Source: JBAWWY01 sp037144355
GTDB lineage: Bacteria; Bacillota; Clostridia; Peptostreptococcales; Anaerovoracaceae
Assembly (NCBI GenBank): GCA_037144355.1
Contig: JBAWWY010000005.1
Coordinates: forward strand, 1-64,000
DNA: 64,000 nt
Direction: 5' to 3'
Positions within the stretch are counted from its first letter, which is position 1. Every line of letters starts with the position of its first letter. The notes under the pieces were generated by a model. It saw only the letters and a list, made by a program, of their open reading frames with translations. It had not been told where the DNA came from and ran no database searches. Below, in pieces: positions 37,021 through 45,677 of this stretch. The translations under genes were made by a program, and so were the position numbers.

Positions 37021-37704
37021 ATGGAAAAATTAGTAGAATTTAGAGATATATATAAAATCTATCAAATGGGAGAAACTATTGTAAGAGCCATTGATGGAGT
37101 TTCATTTGATATTATAAAAAAAGACATGGTTGCAATAGTGGGGCCTTCGGGATCAGGGAAGTCAACATGCATGAACATAATGGGGTGCCTGGATATTCCT
37201 ACAAGTGGCTCATATTTCCTAAATGGAGAAGATGTGAGCATGTTGAAAAGCGACGAGTTGGCAGTAATTCGAAATCGCAATATCGGGTTTATATTTCAGC
37301 AGTACAATTTGATTTCAAAGTTGACCGCTCTTGAAAATGTAGAATTACCTTTAATATATGCAGGTATGCATGAAAAAGATAGAATCGAAATAGCCCAGCA
37401 TATGTTGGAAAGAGTTGGGATACCGGAGAAAAGCAGCAGTTTCCCATACCAGCTATCTGGAGGACAGCAGCAAAGAGTATCTGTGGCAAGGGCTCTGGCA
37501 GGAAATGCCCCTGTAATTCTTGCTGATGAACCTACGGGAGCTCTGGATTCTAAAACGGGTAAGGAAATTCTGGAATTTTTACAGAAGCTGAATGAAGAGG
37601 GAAATACAATAATTTTAATAACCCATGATTTAAATATTGCCCAAAGAGCAAAAAGGATAATCACCTTGTCCGATGGGAAAATAGTTGAGGATTTTAGGAA
37701 TTAA
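37021..37704 (+). CDS. MacB-type ABC exporter ATP-binding subunit
   Basis: 227-residue ATPase of the LolD/MacB/YknY group with Walker A GPSGSGKST, Q-loop FIFQQYNLIS, signature LSGGQQQR and Walker B VILADEPTGALD, the last being diagnostic of this group. ATG 37021 follows AAAGGGA; an in-frame ATG at 37006 would swallow that site. It lies 50 bp after the adaptor gene and 20 bp before the permease gene. Confidence 0.93.
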   Translation: MEKLVEFRDIYKIYQMGETIVRAIDGVSFDIIKKDMVAIVGPSGSGKSTCMNIMGCLDIPTSGSYFLNGEDVSMLKSDELAVIRNRNIGFIFQQYNLISKLTALENVELPLIYAGMHEKDRIEIAQHMLERVGIPEKSSSFPYQLSGGQQQRVSVARALAGNAPVILADEPTGALDSKTGKEILEFLQKLNEEGNTIILITHDLNIAQRAKRIITLSDGKIVEDFRN

Positions 37705-37724
37705 CTTGGAAGGGAGAAGAACCC

Positions 37725-38906
37725 ATGAATTTCAAACAGTCTTTTATTCTTGCAATAAAGAGTATCAAGGGAAGCAAGCTTAGGTCTTTTCTCACAATGC
37801 TGGGTATAATCATTGGAGTTGCTTCAGTAATAATTCTCGTTAGCCTAATTGATGGAATGTCAAAGGATATGGAAGCCAGCTTTGCCAAAATGGGTACTAA
37901 CTTGATCAGTGTCAATGTAATGGGAAGAGGAACAAACCGTTCTGTTTCCATAAATCAAATAGAGACAATGATGACTGAGAATCAGGATACCTTAGCATCA
38001 TATTCACCAGTAATCAACGTAAACAGCGCAATAGTTAAATATGAGACTAAAAGTGTAGACACAACGACTATAACTGGAACAAATGAAAATTATAATGAGA
38101 TTAAAAATATTAATTTGAGTAGTGGAAGATATATTGAATATATTGATGTTTCCAGGCTAAACAAGATTTGCGTCGTTGGTAGCTATATTGTTACAAAGTT
38201 CTTCCCTGGAGCAAATCCAATAGGGCAGACAATTAAAATAAATGGAAACGCCTTTAAAATAGTTGGAGTAGCAGAAGTGGCTGAAGATTCCACCGCAAGT
38301 TCCAATGATGACAAGATTTATATACCATATACAATGGCCATGAGAATCTCGGGGAAGGGAACGATAGGATCCTATTCCTTTAGCGCAGTAAACAAGGATA
38401 CAATCGATCAAGCTATGGCTGCAATCAACAAGCTTATGCTATCGGTATTCGGTAATGAAAATGCATACAGGGTATTTAACCAGGCTTCAATGATTGCAAG
38501 CGTCAATAGTCTGACTAGCACGTTGTCACTTGTATTAGTTGGAATAGCTGCAATTTCATTAGTAGTAGGCGGAATTGGAATCATGAATATAATGCTTGTC
38601 TCTGTAATTGAAAGAACGAAAGAAATTGGTATTAGAAAATCGCTAGGGGCAAAGAGAAAAGATATAATGCGGCAGTTCGTAATCGAGGCGGCGACTACCA
38701 GTTCAGTGGGAGGAATAATTGGCATCATTGTGGGAATTGGTGTGGCATATTTGGCTGGCGGGCTAATCGGGCTTACAGTCGCACCCTCCTTTATGGCAGT
38801 TTTCATAGCTTTCAGTGTTTCGGTACTAATAGGAATTATTTTCGGATACTGGCCAGCCAGCAAAGCAGCAAACATGAACCCAATCGATGCGCTTAAATAT
38901 GATTGA
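37725..38906 (+). CDS. MacB/FtsX-like ABC exporter permease
   Basis: 393 residues. Helix 1 (about 20-42) is followed by a MacB periplasmic core domain (about 45-250) and three C-terminal helices (about 270-385) forming the FtsX domain. The conserved IGIMNIMLVSVIERTKEIGIRKSLGAKRKDI and a closing NPIDALKY are present. It forms a tripartite-type exporter with the adaptor and ATPase. Gram-positive relatives move peptides or hydrophobic compounds and often confer antimicrobial resistance; the substrate is unknown. Binding site GAAGGGAG. Confidence 0.93.
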   Translation: MNFKQSFILAIKSIKGSKLRSFLTMLGIIIGVASVIILVSLIDGMSKDMEASFAKMGTNLISVNVMGRGTNRSVSINQIETMMTENQDTLASYSPVINVNSAIVKYETKSVDTTTITGTNENYNEIKNINLSSGRYIEYIDVSRLNKICVVGSYIVTKFFPGANPIGQTIKINGNAFKIVGVAEVAEDSTASSNDDKIYIPYTMAMRISGKGTIGSYSFSAVNKDTIDQAMAAINKLMLSVFGNENAYRVFNQASMIASVNSLTSTLSLVLVGIAAISLVVGGIGIMNIMLVSVIERTKEIGIRKSLGAKRKDIMRQFVIEAATTSSVGGIIGIIVGIGVAYLAGGLIGLTVAPSFMAVFIAFSVSVLIGIIFGYWPASKAANMNPIDALKYD

Positions 38907-38975
38907 TGCTTAAAACATCAATCAATTAAAAAGCTTGAAAAGCATAAAATAAATTCACGAATCGGAGGGAATAAT

Positions 38976-40871
38976 ATGAAAAAAATAGCAGCGGCACTAA
39001 CAATTGCCATAATGATTCTCGGCGGCAGCTCAGGATGGTTATTCAATAGCAATATCTCTTATGCCAGTTCTTATACAGATAATACTGGAGAATTGCTTTC
39101 AGCGATGGGTATTATCAGTGGCGATTCATCTGGCAATATGAATCTGAACAGCGTCTTGACCAGAAGCGCGTTTTCAAAAATGATTGTCATGGCATCCACA
39201 TATAAGGACCAGGTGGCAACAAATACACTATCGTCGATTTTTATAGACGTTTCATATTCCCATTGGGCGGCGCCTTATGTAAAAGTAGCGGTTTCAAATG
39301 GCATCCTTTCAGGTTTTAGCGATGGTAGCTTCAAGCCAGATAACGGTATAACTTATGAACAGGCAATAAACAGCTCGTTAAAACTACTTGGATATATTGG
39401 ATCAGATTTCAAGGGAGGCTCTTTCCCATATGCCCAGATAAATATGGCGGCATCGGTTGGATTGACTTCCGGAATGAATTCCGGTGTAGGCCAAACGCTA
39501 ACAAGACAAGATGGGGTAGCATTGATAACCAACCTATTAAACTGCAAGTTAAAGGATGGAAGCAAGACCTATGGGGAATCTTTAGGATATAAACTCAATA
39601 GCAGTGGCCTTATCGATTATGCTTCGGCTATTTCAGCAAATATGAAGGGCCCTATTACGGTAACATCTTCTTTATGGTATGAAGGCCTTGGGCTTGATGC
39701 ATCAACGGTTAATGTTTATAGGGATGGCTCCAGGTCATCAATGGGAAGCATATTGACATTCGATGTTGCTTATTATTCCAAGCCGACTAATACAGTTTGG
39801 GCTTATAGCAAGAAAGTTTCAGGAATTTATGAAAAGGCATTGCCAAATCAGGATGCACCTTCTTCAATAGCAATATCGGGAAATACTTATCAGATTGGCT
39901 CTGCGGCAGCATATTCCAGCCTTTCATCGGTTGGTACGCTTAAGCCAGGGAACTCGATTACTATTTTGCTAGACAAGGATGGGAACATTGCTGATGCACT
40001 ATCTTCAGATTTGGTAAGCTCTGAAGCCACCCTATATATTACTGAAATTGGATCAAAAATATTCCAAAACTCGGATAATGAAAATTATTCATCCGATTAT
40101 ATTAAGGGAGTTACAACAGATGGTTCATCGCAAACCTACGCTATAACAAACAACTCCGCATATGAAGTTGGGGATGTTGTAACAGTGGGGGTGGAAGATG
40201 GTTCCATGAATGTCTCAATTGTTTCGGGCTCTTCCTCGGGAATTTACGGAATTGTAGACTCAGACTTGATGACAGTTGGAAGCAGCGCAATCTCTGCAAG
40301 CGCTTCAATCTTAGATACATATAAAGGGGCTTACGCTACAGTATCACCCCAAAGACTAGACGGGCTTACATTGGATTCGAGCAAAGTGCTCTATTATAAA
40401 GCGGAAAACGGAAAAATAACCCAGATGGTTCTAAATAATGCGACTGGAGATGCAGCGGATTATGGTATTGTATTGTCATCCATAGTAAACCAAAGCGGCA
40501 TGACATCAAGTGGCAAGTATACATATATCATTGATGGATTATCAGCATCGTTGAATACCTCAAATCTTACCTACAATGTCTCAAATGGACCTGCGGCTTT
40601 CTATATAAGCAGTGGAACATTGAAAAGCATGAGGAACATCACGGCGTTGAGAGGCAACAATATAACAAATGTCACACAAAGCAGCTTGTATTATACAGTA
40701 AAAATATTCAAATTCGCCGATGATGTATCTGTTTATAAAAAAATTGGGAATGTTTATGCATACTCAAACACGAGTGAGATGCTCATTGCCGAAAAGGCAG
40801 GAAAAGCAATTTCATATTACTATGACAACCTTCCTGAAAATGGAGGAAGAATTAGAATTATAATATTTTAA
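38976..40871 (+). CDS. SLH-domain surface protein linked to the exporter operon
   Basis: 631 residues with a signal peptide (1-31). The N-terminal region to about 190 holds SLH repeats: one clear (FIDVSYSHWAAPYVKVAVSNGILSG...FKPDNGITYEQAI) and flanking partial ones. The rest (about 200-631) is Ser/Thr/Gly/Asn-rich, beta-strand-like and unrecognised. It follows the permease by 69 bp, with GGAGGG before the ATG and no terminator between, so co-expression is likely. It is probably wall-bound and may be remodelled or exported in response to the same signal. Confidence 0.8.
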   Translation: MKKIAAALTIAIMILGGSSGWLFNSNISYASSYTDNTGELLSAMGIISGDSSGNMNLNSVLTRSAFSKMIVMASTYKDQVATNTLSSIFIDVSYSHWAAPYVKVAVSNGILSGFSDGSFKPDNGITYEQAINSSLKLLGYIGSDFKGGSFPYAQINMAASVGLTSGMNSGVGQTLTRQDGVALITNLLNCKLKDGSKTYGESLGYKLNSSGLIDYASAISANMKGPITVTSSLWYEGLGLDASTVNVYRDGSRSSMGSILTFDVAYYSKPTNTVWAYSKKVSGIYEKALPNQDAPSSIAISGNTYQIGSAAAYSSLSSVGTLKPGNSITILLDKDGNIADALSSDLVSSEATLYITEIGSKIFQNSDNENYSSDYIKGVTTDGSSQTYAITNNSAYEVGDVVTVGVEDGSMNVSIVSGSSSGIYGIVDSDLMTVGSSAISASASILDTYKGAYATVSPQRLDGLTLDSSKVLYYKAENGKITQMVLNNATGDAADYGIVLSSIVNQSGMTSSGKYTYIIDGLSASLNTSNLTYNVSNGPAAFYISSGTLKSMRNITALRGNNITNVTQSSLYYTVKIFKFADDVSVYKKIGNVYAYSNTSEMLIAEKAGKAISYYYDNLPENGGRIRIIIF

Positions 40872-40965
40872 TCCCATTATTTATATATATTGAAATCGAA
40901 AAATAGATGAAGTAAACTTAAGCAAGATCGACGAAGTAAATCATAATTTTAATAGGAGGTATTTA

Positions 40966-42351
40966 ATGATCAAAAATTTCGTCTTAGACACAAATGTTCT
41001 TGTGCATTCGCCAAATTCAATATATACATTCGAAGATAACAATGTTATTCTCCCAATCATATGTCTGGAAGAGTTGGATAATTTAAAAAACAAGGAAGGA
41101 CTAGTTGGTTTTCAAGCAAGAAACGCATTAAGAGAAATCAATAAGGTTCGGGAGTTTGGCAATATTCACATGGGAGTTGACTTGCCTGGCGGTGGAACAT
41201 TCAGAATAGAATTAAACCATTTGGATGTGGACAATTTGCCTAATGGCCTAGATTTTAATAAAAATGACAATAAAATAATTGCAATTGTGAATAATATAAA
41301 ATTATCCGATTTGAATACTCCAACAATATTAGTGACTAAGGATCTTTGTGTTGCTATAAAAGCAGAGTCGTTAGATCTCGCTGTGCAAGATTATCAAAAC
41401 GATAAAATCAACACTGACGACATATATAAGGGGTTCAGGGAAGTTTCCATGTTATCCTCCGATATGGATAAAATATATAGGGGTGGGTTAAACCTTCCAG
41501 AAGAATATGCGGGTGAGGTATTCCCAAACGAATTTTTCTGTATTAACAGCATTGATTCGCAAAATCACAAGGCAATTGCAAAATACGATGGAGAAAAAAT
41601 AGTGCCTTTAAAATATGACAATGAGGACGTATGGGGATTAATTCCAAGAAATAAAGAACAAAGAATGGCCCTTGAACTGCTTATGGATGACTCAATTAGC
41701 CTAGTTACATTATCGGGGGCGGCAGGAACCGGTAAGACTATAGTTGCAGTTGCAACAGCTCTTCAAAAAGTAGTAGAGCTTGGTTTGTATGATAAAATTG
41801 TGTTCGTCAAGCCAGTTGTTCCTGCGGGACAAGATATTGGATTCCTACCAGGTTCAGAGACGGAAAAATTATCTGTATGGATGCAGTCATTTTATGATGC
41901 TGCGGAAAATCTTTCATCAATGCAAATGCAAAAAAAACCTATAACAGATAGGCTGATTAGGAAAGATGGAAAGAAAGGTTTTAATGAAAAGCCAACGGCA
42001 TCTGTTGATATATTTCTAGAAGGATTAATCGATGCAAAAGTTTTAGAAACTAAAACTTTGAATTACATGAGAGGAAGAACTCTATCAAGAGCAATAATAA
42101 TTCTTGACGAAAGTCAGCAATTACCACCAGCACTAGTTAAGCTAATGTTGACTCGAGCTGGCAATGATTCAAAGTTTATTATGCTTGGGGACCCGTCAAA
42201 CAATCAGATAGATTCAACGTATTTGGATTCTAAGTCAAATGGTCTTGTTTATGCCATCGAGAAGATGAAAAACAGTAAATTGACAGCGCATATCACTTTG
42301 GAAGAGGTTGAAAGATCTCCACTGGCAGCACTTGCATCAGAAATGTTGTAA
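40966..42351 (+). CDS. PhoH-family ATPase with N-terminal PIN domain
   Basis: 461 residues, YlaK/PhoH2-like. A PIN nuclease domain (about 1-140) has acidic residues in VLDTNVLVHS, LEELD and NDNKIIAI. A PhoH ATPase domain (about 220-455) has Walker A SGAAGTGKT and Walker B IILDESQ. Related PhoH2 proteins act as RNA helicase/ribonucleases. The binding site is AGGAGGTATTTA. It sits before the PhoB/PhoR-like pair but is separated from it by a terminator and a dedicated promoter, so it is not necessarily in the Pho regulon. Confidence 0.92.
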   Translation: MIKNFVLDTNVLVHSPNSIYTFEDNNVILPIICLEELDNLKNKEGLVGFQARNALREINKVREFGNIHMGVDLPGGGTFRIELNHLDVDNLPNGLDFNKNDNKIIAIVNNIKLSDLNTPTILVTKDLCVAIKAESLDLAVQDYQNDKINTDDIYKGFREVSMLSSDMDKIYRGGLNLPEEYAGEVFPNEFFCINSIDSQNHKAIAKYDGEKIVPLKYDNEDVWGLIPRNKEQRMALELLMDDSISLVTLSGAAGTGKTIVAVATALQKVVELGLYDKIVFVKPVVPAGQDIGFLPGSETEKLSVWMQSFYDAAENLSSMQMQKKPITDRLIRKDGKKGFNEKPTASVDIFLEGLIDAKVLETKTLNYMRGRTLSRAIIILDESQQLPPALVKLMLTRAGNDSKFIMLGDPSNNQIDSTYLDSKSNGLVYAIEKMKNSKLTAHITLEEVERSPLAALASEML

Positions 42352-42417
42352 AAAATAATTCAACAAGAAATACTTTTCAACGATGTTCAAGTAGAAAAAT
42401 AATTTTCATGACCATTT

Positions 42418-42456
42418 AAAGAGACTTCTGAGGCAAAAGCTTCTGGAGTCTCTTTT
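42418..42456 (+). terminator. Terminator after the PhoH-family gene
   Basis: AAAGAGACT (42418-42426) pairs with AGTCTCTTT (42447-42455), followed by T residues. Confidence 0.75.
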
Positions 42457-42462
42457 GCTATT

Positions 42463-42505
42463 TTAAACACTGATTGATTATTGATTGGAAATATGAGATT
42501 ATAAA
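42463..42505 (+). promoter_or_regulatory. Degenerate Pho-box promoter before the PhoB-like gene
   Basis: TTAAAC (42463), TTGATT (42474) and TTGGAA (42485) are 11 bp apart; nine bases later comes TATAAA (42500-42505). The geometry equals that of the pstS promoter. The sequences are weaker matches, so this is a candidate for autoregulation. Confidence 0.5.
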
Positions 42506-42560
42506 TGCGTGGGAATCTCCAGAAACTTCAGGATATAAAGATTCCCAAATGGGGGAGACA

Positions 42561-43253
42561 ATGGACAAACTGAAAGCGCTCGTGGTAGATGATGAAATCA
42601 ATATCCAGGAATTAATAAAATATAATTTGGAGGAAAATGACTTCGAGGTTACATGTGTTGACAATGGAACTGAAGTTATTGATATTTGCAACTCCAAAAG
42701 CTTCGATATAATTATTTTAGATTTGATGCTTCCAGGCAAGAATGGTTTGGACGTATGTCGGGAGTTGAGGCTTCTAGGATACAATACGCCAATTATTATT
42801 TTAACAGCGAAAACAGATGAAATAGATAAAATAATTGGTTTGGAATTTGGAGCTGACGATTATGTTACAAAACCTTTTAGTGTTAGAGAACTCATGGCGA
42901 GAATAAGAGCCGTCCTGAGGAGAACTGACCAAAAGCCCTCGGCCGTAAACGAAGAAGAGAATAGCAACATAATAATATTGGGGAAACTTCAAATCAACAA
43001 GGATAGCCACGAAGTGCATATGGGTAAAAAAATAGTGGAACTTACTCTGAAGGAATATGAACTTTTACTCACATTAGTCAGCAACAAGGGACGAGTACTA
43101 ACCCGGGACCGCCTACTAGAATTGGTTTGGGGTTACGAGTACGAGGGAGAAACAAGGACAGTGGATGTTCACATAAGATACTTGAGAAAGAAACTTGGGG
43201 ATAATGAAGATATAATCCAAACCATTCGGGGTGTTGGATACAAAGTTAAATAG
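42561..43253 (+). CDS. PhoB/PhoP-like response regulator
   Basis: 230 residues with D10/D11, phospho-acceptor D54 in IIILDLMLPGKNGLDVCR, LTAKTDE and VTKPFSVRELMARI. The winged-helix output domain (about 132-229) contains LTLKEYELL and closes with TIRGVGYKVK. ATG 42561 has GGGGGAG upstream; the frame is open back to 42474, but that lies within the promoter. The kinase gene follows after 10 bp. With pstS just downstream behind a clear Pho box, it is very probably the phosphate-starvation regulator. Confidence 0.92.
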   Translation: MDKLKALVVDDEINIQELIKYNLEENDFEVTCVDNGTEVIDICNSKSFDIIILDLMLPGKNGLDVCRELRLLGYNTPIIILTAKTDEIDKIIGLEFGADDYVTKPFSVRELMARIRAVLRRTDQKPSAVNEEENSNIIILGKLQINKDSHEVHMGKKIVELTLKEYELLLTLVSNKGRVLTRDRLLELVWGYEYEGETRTVDVHIRYLRKKLGDNEDIIQTIRGVGYKVK

Positions 43254-43263
43254 GGAAAATAAA

Positions 43264-44559
43264 ATGGAAAAAAGAATATTCATTTTTACGGTAATGATTG
43301 TTTTAGTTAGCAGTCTTGTATCAAGTCTAACATTGCTGTCTTTAAACAAGATAAATTATCAAAAGGAAATGGAAGATAAACTTACAGGTTACTGCAAGAT
43401 AATCAATCGGGTTGTGGAAAATGAGCTGAAACTTGCCAAGACTCCTGATTATATCAAGTTGGCATTGGATTTCTCGAAGGATATTTCGGGAAGGATCACA
43501 TTTATTGACGCTACGGGGAAAGTTATTGCAGATTCGTCCATAGCATTTGACCAATTGTACAAGCTTGAGAACCATGCAAATCGTCAAGAAGTAAAACAAG
43601 CTCTTCAAAATGGAATTGGCATAAGCCTGAGAAAAAGCGATACGTTGGGGCAAGACTATCTTTACGTAGCGATGCCTTTCAAATATAACAAACAAATATA
43701 TGGAGTTACCAGAATAGCTTTCGAAGCTACGGTAATTAATAAAATGGATGCGGCATTTATTAAGATTATTTTAATTTCGCTTCTGCTTGGTCTAATAATC
43801 GGCGGCATATTTAGCTACTACTACTCTATATGGATCACTCGCCCGATAAATAAAAAGGGCAAGGAATTGGAAAATATAAGAAAAGAATTTGTTGCCAATG
43901 TATCCCACGAATTAAAGACACCTTTGACTTCGATTTCCGGGTATATTGAAACGCTTCAAAGCGGAGCCATAGATAAACCAGAGGTCAGAGATAAATTTCT
44001 TGATATAATCGCCATTGAAACATCAAGGCTTAATAGATTGATTGAAGACCTGTTGATAATTTCAGACATTGAAAGTGGAAGAGTTGCCAAAACACCCGAA
44101 AGGATAAATGTAAAAGAGAGCATTAACGATACGATAGAGTTTCTTCACAATATTGCTGAAAGCAAGAAAATAAAGCTTGCTACAAGTTTTGAAGATGGGG
44201 ATATCTATATCAACGGAAGTCATGACAGATTCAAACAAATGATGATCAACCTACTAGAGAATGCAATCAAATATTCCAATGAAAACACAAAAGTTGAGAT
44301 TGACCTTTATTGTTTGAGAGACATGGTAGTCATCAAGGTAAAGGATGAAGGCATTGGGATTGCAAAAGAACATATACCGAGATTATTCGAGAGGTTCTAC
44401 AGGGTAGACAAGTCAAGATCCCAGAAAGTAGGGGGAACTGGACTTGGACTTGCCATAGTAAAACACATTGTTTTCCTATTTGAGGGAGAAATCAACGTGA
44501 AGAGCATGGAAGGAATAGGCTCTACTTTCACAGTTACCATACCGCGAGAAAAATTATAA
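43264..44559 (+). CDS. PhoR-like sensor histidine kinase
   Basis: 431 residues. TM1 (about 5-25) and TM2 (about 163-185) flank an extracytoplasmic PAS-like domain. HisKA has the phospho-accepting His at about 215 in NVSHELKTPLTSISGYIETL, and the HATPase domain contains GTGLGLAIVKHIV. Unlike longer PhoR proteins, no cytoplasmic PAS domain fits between TM2 and HisKA, and HAMP is reduced. ATG 43264 is chosen over the upstream in-frame start overlapping the regulator. It partners the PhoB-like regulator. Confidence 0.9.
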   Translation: MEKRIFIFTVMIVLVSSLVSSLTLLSLNKINYQKEMEDKLTGYCKIINRVVENELKLAKTPDYIKLALDFSKDISGRITFIDATGKVIADSSIAFDQLYKLENHANRQEVKQALQNGIGISLRKSDTLGQDYLYVAMPFKYNKQIYGVTRIAFEATVINKMDAAFIKIILISLLLGLIIGGIFSYYYSIWITRPINKKGKELENIRKEFVANVSHELKTPLTSISGYIETLQSGAIDKPEVRDKFLDIIAIETSRLNRLIEDLLIISDIESGRVAKTPERINVKESINDTIEFLHNIAESKKIKLATSFEDGDIYINGSHDRFKQMMINLLENAIKYSNENTKVEIDLYCLRDMVVIKVKDEGIGIAKEHIPRLFERFYRVDKSRSQKVGGTGLGLAIVKHIVFLFEGEINVKSMEGIGSTFTVTIPREKL

Positions 44560-44562
44560 TAT

Positions 44563-44616
44563 TTAACCTAAAATTTACATTGCTTTAATGTGAAGTTAAC
44601 TTTATCAAAATATAAT
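44563..44616 (+). promoter_or_regulatory. Four-copy Pho box and -10 of pstS
   Basis: TTAACC (44563), TTTACA (44574), TTAATG (44585) and TTAACT (44596) are spaced exactly 11 bp apart, matching TT(A/T/C)A(C/T)A repeats known for PhoP in Bacillus. Nine bases after the last box is a perfect TATAAT (44611-44616). Confidence 0.85.
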
Positions 44617-44660
44617 GAACTTGAATCAAAAGGCAAATCAAAAATTATATGGAGGATATT

Positions 44661-45518
44661 ATGAAAAAGAATTTATTAATTCTGGCAGCAGTTGTTGTCA
44701 TCGGAGCTTTAGGCTTGACAGCTTGCTCAGGAAGCAACACTACTGGGCAGACTACAGACAAGGGATTAACCGGAAGCGTAGTAATCGCAGGATCTACTTC
44801 AGTGCAACCACTTTCAGAAGAATTAGTAGCTGCATTTACAAGCAAAAATCCAAATGCAACAATTGAAGTTCAGGGCGGAGGATCAGGAGTTGGTATAAAA
44901 GCGGCAACTGATGGAGTAGCTGATATTGGAGCATCATCAAGAGACCTTAAACCAGAAGAAAAGACTGGACTTACTGAATATGTAATTGCAAAAGATGGAA
45001 TCGCCTTGATTATCAATTCAAGTGTAAAGGTAACAGACCTTACATTGGATCAAGTCAAAGGCATATTTACCGGACAAATAACAAACTGGAAAGAAGTTGG
45101 CGGAGATGACAAGCCAATTACAGTAGTATCAAGAGAAGCTGGATCCGGAACTAGAGGAGCATTCATAGCAATTACTGGAATAGAAGGGAAAGACGCAGCG
45201 GGCAAGACGATTGACAATACAACTGAAAAAGCGATTGTACAACCTTCTACAGGAGCAGTAATGCAGACTGTTGCAAATACACCGGATGCAATCGGCTATA
45301 CTTCAATCGGCGCACTGGATAATTCAGTAAAAACTGTAACACTAGCAGGAATTGAACCAACTGAAGCTAATATAATCAATGGAACATACAAAATGTCCAG
45401 ACCTTTCATCTACATGACTAAAGGCATGGAATCAGAACTAACAAAAGCATATTTGGCCTTTGTTTTATCAGCAGAAGGACAAGCAATAGTAGCAAAGAAT
45501 TATGTATCTGTAATTTAA
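44661..45518 (+). CDS. pstS: Phosphate ABC transporter substrate-binding lipoprotein
   Basis: 285 residues. A lipoprotein signal peptide ends in LTAC with Cys22 as lipidation site. The mature part is a PstS-type type II periplasmic binding protein, with AGSTSVQPLSEELV, GGGSGVGIKAATDGVADIGASSR and REAGSGTRGAF forming the phosphate site. It captures phosphate for a PstCAB importer, but no pstC, pstA or pstB genes follow here. ATG 44661 has GGAGGATATT upstream. It is expressed from the four-box Pho promoter and ends at an intrinsic terminator. Confidence 0.94.
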   Translation: MKKNLLILAAVVVIGALGLTACSGSNTTGQTTDKGLTGSVVIAGSTSVQPLSEELVAAFTSKNPNATIEVQGGGSGVGIKAATDGVADIGASSRDLKPEEKTGLTEYVIAKDGIALIINSSVKVTDLTLDQVKGIFTGQITNWKEVGGDDKPITVVSREAGSGTRGAFIAITGIEGKDAAGKTIDNTTEKAIVQPSTGAVMQTVANTPDAIGYTSIGALDNSVKTVTLAGIEPTEANIINGTYKMSRPFIYMTKGMESELTKAYLAFVLSAEGQAIVAKNYVSVI

Positions 45519-45574
45519 AAGTAAGAAGTCAGAATTCAAGATTGGTCAATTAAAAATTAAATACTAAATCAGAG

Positions 45575-45634
45575 CCTGCCTGGCCTTGATGATTGACATA
45601 TAAAGTGTTAATATCAATGAAGGTGGGTTTTTCA
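45575..45634 (+). terminator. Terminator after pstS
   Basis: CCTGCCT (45575-45581) pairs with AGGTGGG (45621-45627) with two G-U pairs, and inner TTGAT (45586-45590) with ATCAA (45613-45617), followed by TTTTTC. It shows that pstS is transcribed alone. Confidence 0.65.
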
Positions 45635-45677
45635 TTTTTTATTATAATGATTATAATTTATTGGGGATGAATGCAAT

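Noticed and set aside
44615..44866. 83-codon frame over the start of pstS
   Set aside because: Different frame from pstS, basic and Cys/Ser-rich translation, no support; pstS has a clear lipobox and binding site.
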